Numbered from the stretch's first letter, positions 1 through 6,735 are shown. The stretch is 6,990 nucleotides of DNA from Bacteroidota bacterium (GCA_947462515.1 CANHPJ010000091.1:1-6990), one strand, 5' to 3'. Notes: generated by a model from the letters alone, not told the origin. Made by a program: numbers and translations.

Positions 1-63
1 AAGGTTATGGAAAAGTTTCAAAAGACCTTCGAAGAAAAGCTAGGCGCTGTTTTAAGGGGATAA
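1..63 (+). CDS. C-terminal end of an unidentified protein (partial)
   Basis: Frame 1 is open from the left edge to a TAA at 61-63 and gives the last 20 residues of a protein, KVMEKFQKTFEEKLGAVLRG. The stretch is charged and looks like an amphipathic helix; too little is present to name a family. Another plus-strand frame hits a stop (TAG) within the same stretch. The strong palindromic terminator starting 30 nt after the stop supports a real gene end here. The gene converges on the minus-strand ppiD-like gene, so the two need not be functionally related. The start and nearly all of the gene lie outside the window. Confidence 0.65.
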   Translation, partial: KVMEKFQKTFEEKLGAVLRG

Positions 64-93
64 TCCTTTATTGATTATCAATCTTATTCGTAT

Positions 94-139
94 AAAACAA
101 AATAGGCTGTCTCAAATTTGAGACAGCCTATTTTGTTTT
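94..139. terminator. Bidirectional Rho-independent terminator, perfect palindrome
   Basis: A 46-nt perfect inverted repeat has 23-bp arms that meet at 116/117. The GC-rich core is GGCTGTCTC at 105-113 paired with GAGACAGCC at 120-128. Each outer arm is A-rich on one side and T-rich on the other (AAAACAAAAT and ATTTTGTTTT), so the RNA of either strand ends in a U-rich run. It lies between the stop of the plus-strand partial gene (63) and the stop of the minus-strand isomerase gene (156) and can end both transcripts. Position, symmetry and U tracts are visible directly; termination itself is inferred. Confidence 0.93.
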
Positions 140-155
140 TATTCTTTATGTAATA

Positions 156-2240
156 TTAATAGAATTTCCCTCTGTTGTCTATTACATTCGCATTGTCTTT
201 TAACGCTTCATAAACTTCATATACTCTATTTTCATTACTTGAGCTTAGTTGTTTCTTCTCTTCCTTAATGTTGCTTAATGGTTGAGCTTCGGTCAAACTA
301 TCAATTTTAACAACGAAAACACCTGCTTCGCCATGTAAAGGTTTAGAGACTATTCCTTTTTTAAGACCAAATAAAGCACCTGTAACGAAAAGCTCTCTAC
401 CTGCACCCGGTATAGTTCCGGCGGCAAAGTTTACATTTTCAGCTGTTTCAAGTTGTGAGCCAATTTTTGTAGCTAAAGCACTAAGGCTTGGGTTATTAGC
501 CATTTCTTCGGAGAATTTTTGTGCTTTCTTTTCTTTTATTACAGCTGATGTCAACTGATCTTTTACTTGATCAAACGGTGCAGTACCTTTTTCTCTTACT
601 TCCTTCAAAACACCAATAACATATTTGCTACCAAATTCAAAAGCCGGCGAAACTTGATTTTTTTCTGACTTGTACATCCATCTTACAAATTCTCTGGAGT
701 TATCAAGTCCTACAAGGGTTCTGTCCGTTTCTTTTATATTGGTTGCAGGAATTTTAAGCATATTGTTTGTAGCAGCAGCTTTCTCAAATTTATCTATGGA
801 GTTATTCTCATTAGCAAAGGTGCTTGCTTTAGCATAAATATCCTGGTAAGTTAATTGGCTTGGCTCAATTTTAACTTCAACAAAAGCGATGCTTACTTTT
901 TTGCTTTCAGTCGATTTATCTAGCACCTCGATTAAGTGAACACCAAATTGAGAAACAACAGTCTGTAAATCTCCTTTTTTACCATTAAAACATGCATCAC
1001 TAAATGGTTTTACCATCGCGCCTTCTGCAAACCATCCTAAGTCTCCGCCTTTTGCTGCTGAGCCCATGTCTTCAGAAACTTTTTCGGCCAATTCAGAAAA
1101 TTTGGCGCCTTTTTTAATGATAGTTTTTAAGCTGTCTGCCTTGTTTTTAGCAGCTAAAGTGTCATTGTTATTAAATTTTATTAAAATATGTCTTGCCTTA
1201 ACTGAGTCAGGTGAGGATTTAGAATCTACTAGTTTTGCTATTTTCAAAACTGCACCATCTTTATAAGGTCCAACAACAGTTCCTTTATCGGCGTTAAATA
1301 GGTTGTTTTGCAACAAGGTATCTAACTGTGAAAAAGATTTATAGTCCATGTTGAATTGGTTGTCTGAATTCAATTTAACAAATGAGGAGTCATCAGTTGA
1401 TTCTTTAAACTCTTGAGTTAATTTTTGAGCTTGTTCTTCAACTGCAAGTATATCATCTGCTGAAGGTTCTATGTTAAAGGCAATATAGTCAACATCTCTG
1501 GATGCTTCTTGCTCGAATTTGTTAAGGTTTTCGTTATAATATTTTTTTAAGTCGCTGTCATCGAATTTAACCAACGAATCAGACAGTGTATTATATCTTT
1601 TTACTACAAAGCTTATTTTAGCTTGTTTGTTTCTGGATATATTGTTTTGTTTAGCTTCTACAGAGGTAGTATATAATCCTTTTTTAATCAGGTTATTGTA
1701 TTTTTCGGCTACTTTTTCTTTTTTCAAGCCTTCTTCAAATTCTACCCATCTGGCATTTGTAGCACCTGTTTGATCCTGATCTTTAGATTTTAAGAATTGT
1801 AGCACTCTAGCCGGGTCAAAAACTCCTGAATTAGGATCTGTAAATGCCTGCTTAACGGAAGGAGCTGGATCTTCTCCTCTAACTAAATCATATAATTCAA
1901 GACTGGTTACGGTAATTCCAAGTTTTTCGAATTCTTTTTCCATAACCATTTCGTTCACTAGCTGGTTCCAAACTTGATTTCTCAATTGGTCTTTTGTAGC
2001 ATCATCAATTGATCCGGCTCCGGAATTTAGCTTGTAGTTTTCTTCGGCTTTCATTACGCGACCTTCAAATACCTCGTAGGTGATTGTATTTCCTGCAATT
2101 TCACCTATTTCATTGCCCTTGGCTCCGAAGAAACGGGTGTTAGAGGTTAATAAATCGCCTAAGATAAAAGCCAATAGTGCTCCACCAATGATAATCAACA
2201 GCAATGTTGATTTTTCTCTTATTTTACCTAATGTTGACAT
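156..2240 (-). CDS. ppiD: PpiD/SurA-type membrane-anchored peptidyl-prolyl isomerase and chaperone
   Basis: This 694-residue protein starts at ATG. Residues 1-10 are basic and 12-31 form one hydrophobic segment (LLLIIIGGALLAFILGDL), which should hold it in the inner membrane with the rest in the periplasm, as in PpiD. Residues about 45-240 are helix-rich, with a SurA_N-like region (EIAGNTITYEVFEGRV) that binds unfolded proteins in this family. A parvulin domain covers about 347-441: ARHILIKF with H351, D391, GGDLGWF (398-404) and FGVHLIEV with H435, matching the conserved parvulin positions, so prolyl cis-trans isomerase activity is plausible. Segments 249-340, 447-548 and perhaps 600-654 resemble parvulin folds without the catalytic signature. 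The known role of the family is to help newly exported envelope proteins fold. Length and ending (NVIDNRGKFY) suit Bacteroidota homologues, and no break is seen. It is last in the run of minus-strand genes, 166 nt after the CNNM gene. The symbol reflects architecture; databases may call it a SurA N-terminal domain protein. Confidence 0.93.
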   Translation of the reverse strand: MSTLGKIREKSTLLLIIIGGALLAFILGDLLTSNTRFFGAKGNEIGEIAGNTITYEVFEGRVMKAEENYKLNSGAGSIDDATKDQLRNQVWNQLVNEMVMEKEFEKLGITVTSLELYDLVRGEDPAPSVKQAFTDPNSGVFDPARVLQFLKSKDQDQTGATNARWVEFEEGLKKEKVAEKYNNLIKKGLYTTSVEAKQNNISRNKQAKISFVVKRYNTLSDSLVKFDDSDLKKYYNENLNKFEQEASRDVDYIAFNIEPSADDILAVEEQAQKLTQEFKESTDDSSFVKLNSDNQFNMDYKSFSQLDTLLQNNLFNADKGTVVGPYKDGAVLKIAKLVDSKSSPDSVKARHILIKFNNNDTLAAKNKADSLKTIIKKGAKFSELAEKVSEDMGSAAKGGDLGWFAEGAMVKPFSDACFNGKKGDLQTVVSQFGVHLIEVLDKSTESKKVSIAFVEVKIEPSQLTYQDIYAKASTFANENNSIDKFEKAAATNNMLKIPATNIKETDRTLVGLDNSREFVRWMYKSEKNQVSPAFEFGSKYVIGVLKEVREKGTAPFDQVKDQLTSAVIKEKKAQKFSEEMANNPSLSALATKIGSQLETAENVNFAAGTIPGAGRELFVTGALFGLKKGIVSKPLHGEAGVFVVKIDSLTEAQPLSNIKEEKKQLSSSNENRVYEVYEALKDNANVIDNRGKFY

Positions 2241-2267
2241 CTTGTTTTTTGTTTTATTTTGAGGGTG

Positions 2268-2298
2268 CGAATATACGATTGTAATTTGAAATTTGAAA
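2268..2298 (-). promoter_or_regulatory. Possible promoter of the ppiD-like gene
   Basis: On the minus strand TATATTCG (2268-2275) differs by one base from the Bacteroidota -7 box TAnnTTTG. A TTTC lies 19 nt upstream (2295-2298), a weak version of the TTTG -33 box. The transcript would start near 2260, leaving an A-rich leader of about 20 nt without a Shine-Dalgarno sequence, normal for this phylum. Both boxes are imperfect, so this is a tentative call. Confidence 0.33.
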
Positions 2299-2305
2299 GT
2301 AAAAT

Positions 2306-2340
2306 CAAGACATTCAAAAATCTTGTTTTTGTATGTCTTG
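2306..2340 (-). promoter_or_regulatory. Stem-loop between the CNNM gene and ppiD
   Basis: CAAGACAT (2306-2313) pairs with ATGTCTTG (2333-2340). After a T-T mismatch, CAAAAA (2315-2320) pairs with TTTTTG (2326-2331), leaving a 5-nt loop. In the minus-strand transcript the hairpin is followed by only a short U-rich stretch (ATTTTA), so it would be a weak or partial terminator. It could also be an RNA-processing or stability element, or a protein-binding inverted repeat upstream of ppiD. The pairing is seen directly; the role is inferred. Confidence 0.45.
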
Positions 2341-2406
2341 TTTAATCATAATTTGGTAATAATCAGTTAATATAGTTTGTGTTTTTTCTTTTAAGTAAAA
2401 GTTAAA

Positions 2407-3678
2407 CTATTCTTTGGATATTAATAATTTAACCTTTTCAATTTTTGTTTCGCTAACATCCTGAATCAAAAAAATAAAGCCATCCATTTTTATTTCTTCA
2501 TTTTTTTCAGGAATGCTTCCGCATGTTGATATGATGAGTCCGGCAAGCGTCTCGTACTCTTCTGATACAGGAAGGTTCAATTTATATTCTTCATTGAGAT
2601 AGTCTACTTCCAAACGACCTGAAAACACGTATTCAAATTCGTTGATGACCTGCTCTTCGAGCTCCTCGGTATCATGTTCGTCTTCTATATCGCCAAATAT
2701 CTCCTCCATCACATCTTCAATGGTCAGAATTCCTGAAGTACCTCCAAACTCATCGACCACAACAGCGAGGCTTTTTCTTTCCTGTATAAATTGGCTCATA
2801 GCTTCCTCAGAAGGCATGGTTTCAGGGACTATTAATACCGGCAAAATCACACTTTTGATGTTTTCAGGACGTTTAAACATTTCATAAGAATGAACATAGC
2901 CAATAATATTATCTATTGATTCTTTATAAATCAAAATTTTAGAAAGGCCGGTTTCAATAAATAGGTTTTTTAATTCTTCAATATCAGAGTCTATTTCAAC
3001 AGCTATGATTTCTGTCCTTGGAATCATACTGTCTCTTACTTTAATAGCAGAAAAACCAAGTGCATTTTGAAAAATTTGAACGTCATGTTCTACTTCTTTC
3101 GATTTATCAGAATTGGACCCGAACTCTTTGAGGTAATTATCTAAATCAACACGGCCATACTCTACTTTTCCTTCGGCCAGATTGATTTTTAATAGTTTGG
3201 TCAAGAAAAATTGAGAAAGACCTATTGTTATAAACACTATTGGATAGAGCAAAAAATAAACTATCAAGGCAGGCAAGGCAAAAAAACCAAGTATTACATT
3301 TGGATTTATCCTAAACAAAACCTTAGGTAAAAATTCAGCTGTAAACAAAATTATCAGCGTTGAAATAATGGTTTGAAGAAGCAATACCGTAAATTCTGCC
3401 GAGATGTAATTTTTTATCACCGGCTCTATGATTCCAGCCATAACGATACCATAAACAACTAGTGCTATGTTGTTCCCTACCAGCATGGTTCCTATGAATC
3501 GGGCAGGAGATTTCAGGAAAAATTTAGAGATTATTTTGGAGGAGTATATACCTTGCTTGCTTTCCAGCTCAATCCTTAATTTATTGGCCGTAACAAAGGC
3601 TATTTCCAATCCGGAAAAAAAGGCAGAAAAAACCAGGGAAAATATTATTATCAGCCAATTTACACTGTTAGAGTCCAT
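2407..3678 (-). CDS. CNNM/CorC (HlyC) family ion transporter with CBS pair
   Basis: This 423-residue protein starts at ATG. The N-terminal CNNM transmembrane domain (about 5-165) has hydrophobic segments near 7-27, 62-85, 95-116 and 128-158. It carries the family's hallmark polar sites inside the membrane: FSGLEIAF (21-28), LVGNNIA (66-72) and FTAEFLPK (112-119). A CBS pair follows: the first at about 216-268, opening with VRDSMIPR (214-221), the second at about 280-332, containing VVDEFGGTSGILTIEDVMEE (307-326). After an acidic linker (331-343) comes a CorC_HlyC domain at about 346-423. Family members are inner-membrane divalent-cation transporters, mainly linked to Mg2+ and controlled by nucleotides bound to the CBS pair; the substrate here is inferred. 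The start lies 2 nt after the stop of the small membrane-protein gene, pointing to cotranscription. A gliding-motility paralogue, GldE, belongs to the same family, but the gldD neighbour expected for it is absent. 'Hemolysin' is a legacy name. The gene looks intact. Confidence 0.93.
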   Translation of the reverse strand: MDSNSVNWLIIIFSLVFSAFFSGLEIAFVTANKLRIELESKQGIYSSKIISKFFLKSPARFIGTMLVGNNIALVVYGIVMAGIIEPVIKNYISAEFTVLLLQTIISTLIILFTAEFLPKVLFRINPNVILGFFALPALIVYFLLYPIVFITIGLSQFFLTKLLKINLAEGKVEYGRVDLDNYLKEFGSNSDKSKEVEHDVQIFQNALGFSAIKVRDSMIPRTEIIAVEIDSDIEELKNLFIETGLSKILIYKESIDNIIGYVHSYEMFKRPENIKSVILPVLIVPETMPSEEAMSQFIQERKSLAVVVDEFGGTSGILTIEDVMEEIFGDIEDEHDTEELEEQVINEFEYVFSGRLEVDYLNEEYKLNLPVSEEYETLAGLIISTCGSIPEKNEEIKMDGFIFLIQDVSETKIEKVKLLISKE

Positions 3679-3680
3679 AT

Positions 3681-3899
3681 TTAGTTTGTGCCTTGGTTTT
3701 CTTCTTTTTTCTTTTCTTCCGACTCCATGCGCAAACGCTGTTTTCTTCTAATGAAATAAAAAGCACCGGCTACAACGGTAAATGCATAAAAATAAAGTGC
3801 ATCATTTTTTGCTCCATTAATCAACATGTAGCTGCCTATCAAAATTGCTAATATTGCTATTGCCAGCCAGGCTTTTTCAAGTATTTTAATGATTTTCAT
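3681..3899 (-). CDS. Small two-helix membrane protein, function unknown
   Basis: This 72-residue protein starts at ATG. Two hydrophobic stretches are visible, about 10-29 (AWLAIAILAILIGSYMLI) and 35-51 (LYFYAFTVVAGAFYFI), joined by a short polar turn (NGAKND). A strongly charged tail follows (RRKQRLRMESEEKKKEE, from about 51). By the positive-inside rule both ends should be cytoplasmic. No enzymatic motif or named domain is recognisable. The gene lies 58 nt after lptC and its stop is 2 nt before the CNNM start, so it is probably cotranscribed and perhaps translationally coupled to that gene. A function as a small partner of the transporter, or in envelope assembly, is possible but unproved. 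The coherent hydrophobic-then-charged pattern and the tight junction argue that the frame is real. Confidence 0.85.
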   Translation of the reverse strand: MKIIKILEKAWLAIAILAILIGSYMLINGAKNDALYFYAFTVVAGAFYFIRRKQRLRMESEEKKKEENQGTN

Positions 3900-3957
3900 T
3901 TCCTAATTATTAATAAATAAAACTTAATTTAAATTATTGGATAATCACTTGTATCCT

Positions 3958-4512
3958 TTAATTATTTATGCTGATGGATCCTGTTACCGATTTTATTTTA
4001 TACTTGGTAAAATGCTGATCTGCTTCAAGTCCGTTCCCCATAATGATTTCATCAGCTGTTGTTATCTTCACAAATTTATCGGTATAAATTTGTTCAGTCT
4101 CTTTATTCCAAAAGAGTTGTTCTGTATTGAGCTTTTCACCTTTTTTGTTAATTATCTCTACGTTTTTTCTGCCCTCAATAATATTTTCTGTTTCTTTTTG
4201 AATGGCATATTCTGCACTTAACTTTGAATCCTGATTCATCAGTGAGTCATAAAAAACAACCACAACTCCTTTTTTGAATTCCAAATAGGGCTTTTCTCCA
4301 AGGTATCTTTCCGAAATGGGAGCCGTCAGCTTCATTTTTACATTGGCCGAATCGCTGTAAATGAGTTCAACGTTTATTCCCTTGTCAACAGGTAAGTTTT
4401 TTTTTAAAGTTAATTCATTCACTTTTTCTATTTCGTTTTCGCAACCTGTAAGCATAATGCAAAAAAGAAGAGCGAGGCAGAAATTTGTGAAATATATTGT
4501 TTTAAATTCCAA
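3958..4512 (-). CDS. lptC: LPS export ABC transporter periplasmic protein LptC (lipoprotein form)
   Basis: This 184-residue protein begins at a TTG codon. An in-frame TAA lies 18 nt upstream with no ATG or GTG between, and the first internal Met (20) falls inside the signal sequence, so TTG is the best start. The N-terminus is a lipoprotein signal: a hydrophobic run (FCLALLFCIM), then lipobox LTGC with lipid-bearing Cys24. Residues about 40-180 carry LptC features: a paired-strand pattern with NIIEGRKNVEI, GEKLNTEQLFWN, EQIYTDKFVKI and IMGNGLEADQHFTKYKI. LptC takes lipopolysaccharide from the inner-membrane LptBFG extractor and passes it to the periplasmic bridge; none of those partner genes is in this window. 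E. coli LptC has a transmembrane anchor instead of a lipid one. Residues after Cys (ENEI) do not resemble the surface-export signal of Bacteroidota lipoproteins, consistent with a periplasmic site. Gaps of 58 nt separate it from each neighbour in the run. Confidence 0.9.
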   Translation of the reverse strand: MEFKTIYFTNFCLALLFCIMLTGCENEIEKVNELTLKKNLPVDKGINVELIYSDSANVKMKLTAPISERYLGEKPYLEFKKGVVVVFYDSLMNQDSKLSAEYAIQKETENIIEGRKNVEIINKKGEKLNTEQLFWNKETEQIYTDKFVKITTADEIIMGNGLEADQHFTKYKIKSVTGSISINN

Positions 4513-4570
4513 TGTTAAAATGCTTGATTATTTTGAAAACAGTTTTGATAACTAGCGATTTATGGTTTGT

Positions 4571-5893
4571 TTAGTCGTATTTACGCTTTATAAACCACTT
4601 GTCGTTTATAGTAATTCCAATTCGAGCACTTATAAATTTTTCTTTTATCAAATTGTTATCAAGTGTACCCCTTTGTCCAATTTCAAATCCCAGATTTAAC
4701 AGTGCTAAATACTTGAAAATACGACCTTCATCCGTGTTAACCTCTTGAAAAGTTCTTCTGATGGGTATGCCGGCACCAAAGCTTATTGCCATTTCATTTA
4801 ATTGTATTCCCTGTATATTCAAGTAGCTGTTTGCATATCTGAGTCCTGTTCTGTAATGAATGTTTTTCCAATACTTCATAGAGGTTTTGTCAGGTGTTAG
4901 CTGAACACCCAAAGCATATTGTGAGAAGTTTTTTAGAGAATCCGTTTTACCAAAGGCATTGTATTTTGTCCAGTTTGAGGCAGAATAATCCATGTTAAAG
5001 AGCAGTTTGGAGTTCTTGTCGAGAACAATTCCTCCTCCATAGCTAGCTGGCAGGTATGTGCTTCCGGTTAAGCTATAGCTCTGAATGGTGTCACGGATTA
5101 TTTCGTTTGTATTGGTGGGGAAATATGTTACGTAAGAAAATTCTTTTTTGCTTTTTAATGAACTTGAAAGTGAATAAACAGCGCCGAGATTTAATGACCA
5201 GTCGTTTTTAAGTTTTAGTTTATACTGACTTCCGAAATCAAAGACAAAATCTGAAATGCGGCTGTTGTCAATTGTTTTTGTATAAAATGCATAAGCAACA
5301 TCTTCATAAACAAGTCTTCTTTGTTTGTCTATGGTTCCAAAAAGATAAGAGGCATTCCCGCCGATTGAAAATTCCTTGTATTTGAAAGCCGTTCCCCACA
5401 TCACTTTATTTACCCCACCCTCACCGTTGAATTTGTATGTTACTTTTCCGACGTTTTCGATTGAAGAGGTGTCAGTAATATTGTAACCAACTTTGCTGTA
5501 TGGAACCAGCGCAAAGCTCATTGCCCACCATTTTTTTAATGGAATTCCAAAAGCAATATAACCAAGTGAAGTGCTATTGACTTTGGTTTTTTGAGATTGG
5601 TTTTCCATCTGCATTCCAACACTGTTAACTCCGGTCTCAAAAATGGTAGATCCAAAAGAAGTATAACTTGCCGGGTTGTTAAGGTTGATGAAATTGTTTG
5701 AACTCAGGCCGTATCCTGAACCTCCGATGGCAAATGACTGAGGGAGGGATATGGGATTTATATCTCCAATACCATATCTGGAATAGGGAGATTTGGTTAA
5801 TGTTTGGGCTTTAATAAGGAAGTTTGAGAATATCAAAAATGCAATAAGTAAAACTCTTAATAAAAATACAGTTCCTATTTTATTGCTTTTCAC
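4571..5893 (-). CDS. Predicted outer-membrane beta-barrel protein, SPYSRYGIGD type
   Basis: This 440-residue protein begins at GTG, whose GTGA overlaps the coaX stop by 4 nt and implies translational coupling; no in-frame ATG lies near. Residues 1-30 are a signal peptide (basic start, core LLRVLLIAFLIFSNFLI, cleavage near KAQ). The mature start has SPYSRYGIGD (35-44), a motif I associate with Bacteroidota outer-membrane proteins, then glycine-rich GGSGYG (57-62) and NPASYTSF (73-80), reminiscent of the NPA region of the OmpP1/FadL transport family. The remainder alternates polar and aromatic or hydrophobic residues in many short strands (GYIAFGIPL, FSIGGNASYLFG, WSLNLGAVYSL, LLFNMDYSASNW, YLALLNLGFEIG) and ends with ISARIGITINDKWF, as expected for a barrel. 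It is likely in the outer membrane. Whether it transports a hydrophobic substrate or has an assembly role cannot be told from sequence. Linkage with coaX and lptC suggests a general envelope role. The frame is intact. Confidence 0.85.
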   Translation of the reverse strand: MKSNKIGTVFLLRVLLIAFLIFSNFLIKAQTLTKSPYSRYGIGDINPISLPQSFAIGGSGYGLSSNNFINLNNPASYTSFGSTIFETGVNSVGMQMENQSQKTKVNSTSLGYIAFGIPLKKWWAMSFALVPYSKVGYNITDTSSIENVGKVTYKFNGEGGVNKVMWGTAFKYKEFSIGGNASYLFGTIDKQRRLVYEDVAYAFYTKTIDNSRISDFVFDFGSQYKLKLKNDWSLNLGAVYSLSSSLKSKKEFSYVTYFPTNTNEIIRDTIQSYSLTGSTYLPASYGGGIVLDKNSKLLFNMDYSASNWTKYNAFGKTDSLKNFSQYALGVQLTPDKTSMKYWKNIHYRTGLRYANSYLNIQGIQLNEMAISFGAGIPIRRTFQEVNTDEGRIFKYLALLNLGFEIGQRGTLDNNLIKEKFISARIGITINDKWFIKRKYD

Positions 5894-6618
5894 TTTTTGC
5901 CTGTGTTATAATTCAAAATAATATTTAATCCCTTCAATATTAGATAGGAATCTACAAAGATGCTATTTTTTAATTCTTTATCAAAAAAAATCGAATCTCC
6001 GCCGGTTAAAATCACTTTTAATTTTTTTGCACTTTCTTCATACATTGAAATAATTCCTTTCACCTCACTTATGGCTCCCAGCTGCACCCCCGACCATATT
6101 GATTCGTTGGTGCTGCTTCCAATTAAATTAACTTTTTTCTCACTTTCCAATAATGGCAGTTTATCCGTAAAGTAGTTTAAAGCCTTGAATCTCATTTTTA
6201 TGCCAGGCGAAATCCCGCCTCCCAGGTATTCATTGTCTGAGTTTACAAAATCATATTTTATGCATGTGCCGGCGTCTATAATAAGTGAGTTTTCAAATGG
6301 AAACATATAATTGGCGGCAACAGCTGATGCAAGTCTGTCATTGCCAAGTGTTTCAGGACTCTTGTATTTGTTGATTAAAGGGAGTGGGGTTAAATGTCCT
6401 AGGGAAATGAAGTTATAATTTAAAAATATTTTTTCAAGATCATCCGAATGTTTGATTACCGAGGAAAGTATAACCGAATTGACATCAGGAAACATCTTTA
6501 GTAATGTTTTTGCCTGCTCCGTATCGAAATCTTCGAAGCTCAAAACCTGAATGATTTGATCATCTTTAAATACTGCACACTTTATTAAAGTATTACCTAT
6601 GTCTATAGCCAGATTCAT
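5890..6618 (-). CDS. coaX: Type III pantothenate kinase
   Basis: This 242-residue protein starts at ATG and is of usual length for CoaX. It phosphorylates pantothenate with ATP, the first step from pantothenate to coenzyme A, in the cytoplasm. Motifs of the ASKHA-fold family are in order: DIGNT (6-10, phosphate loop), SPETLGNDR (87-95) holding the conserved GxDR with Asp94, IIDAGTCIKYDFV (113-125), GGGISPGIKM (133-142) and LTGGD (204-208). In studied CoaX enzymes the GxDR aspartate is the catalytic residue and a monovalent cation such as K+ is required; such enzymes resist feedback by coenzyme A. The gene is first of the minus-strand run and its TGA overlaps the GTG start of the barrel gene, so the two are translated together. 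A promoter box lies 21 nt before the start. No biotin ligase (birA) gene, a frequent coaX neighbour elsewhere, is present in the window. Confidence 0.96.
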   Translation of the reverse strand: MNLAIDIGNTLIKCAVFKDDQIIQVLSFEDFDTEQAKTLLKMFPDVNSVILSSVIKHSDDLEKIFLNYNFISLGHLTPLPLINKYKSPETLGNDRLASAVAANYMFPFENSLIIDAGTCIKYDFVNSDNEYLGGGISPGIKMRFKALNYFTDKLPLLESEKKVNLIGSSTNESIWSGVQLGAISEVKGIISMYEESAKKLKVILTGGDSIFFDKELKNSIFVDSYLILKGLNIILNYNTGKK

Positions 6619-6639
6619 TTTTTCTATTAAGTATTAATG

Positions 6640-6647
6640 CAAAACTA
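6640..6647 (-). promoter_or_regulatory. Probable promoter -7 box for the coaX transcription unit
   Basis: On the minus strand TAGTTTTG (6640-6647) fully matches the Bacteroidota -7 box TAnnTTTG, and the coaX ATG begins 21 nt downstream. This would place the transcript start near 6633 and leave a short leader. No good TTTG -33 box is seen at the usual distance, only A-rich DNA, so the call rests on one element and its position. Confidence 0.5.
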
Positions 6648-6688
6648 ACAAGTGAAATCATTTTTTTTCGTATTTGTTTAAATTTATT

Positions 6689-6718
6689 TTTGATTTTTAA
6701 AATTCTTGTTTACATTTG
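6689..6718 (+). promoter_or_regulatory. Promoter of the tRNA-Phe gene
   Basis: TTTG (6689-6692), an 18-nt spacer and TACATTTG (6711-6718) match the Bacteroidota promoter consensus (TTTG or TTG, 17-23 nt, TAnnTTTG) at every fixed position. Transcription would start near 6724, about 12 nt before the mature tRNA end. It points away from the coaX promoter; the two -7 boxes are about 63 nt apart. Confidence 0.7.
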
Positions 6719-6735
6719 CATGCGTTTAAACCAAA

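Noticed and set aside
1066..1266. Plus-strand open frame of 66 codons inside the isomerase gene
   Set aside because: It lies wholly antisense to the parvulin region, which has clear catalytic motifs. It has no leader or homology-like features, as with the other antisense frames at 2080-2262, 2642-2887, 3467-3751, 3937-4221, 4361-4555 and 5960-6175.
2407..3678. Calling the CNNM protein GldE (gliding motility) or a hemolysin
   Set aside because: GldE belongs to this family, but its expected neighbour gldD is absent and the context is coaX-lptC-ppiD. Hemolysin is an old family label without support here.
4513..4570. AT-rich partial inverted repeat between the barrel gene and lptC (TTTTGAAAACAGTTTTG)
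   Set aside because: The pairing is almost all A-T, short and without a U tract, so it is not a credible terminator or operator.
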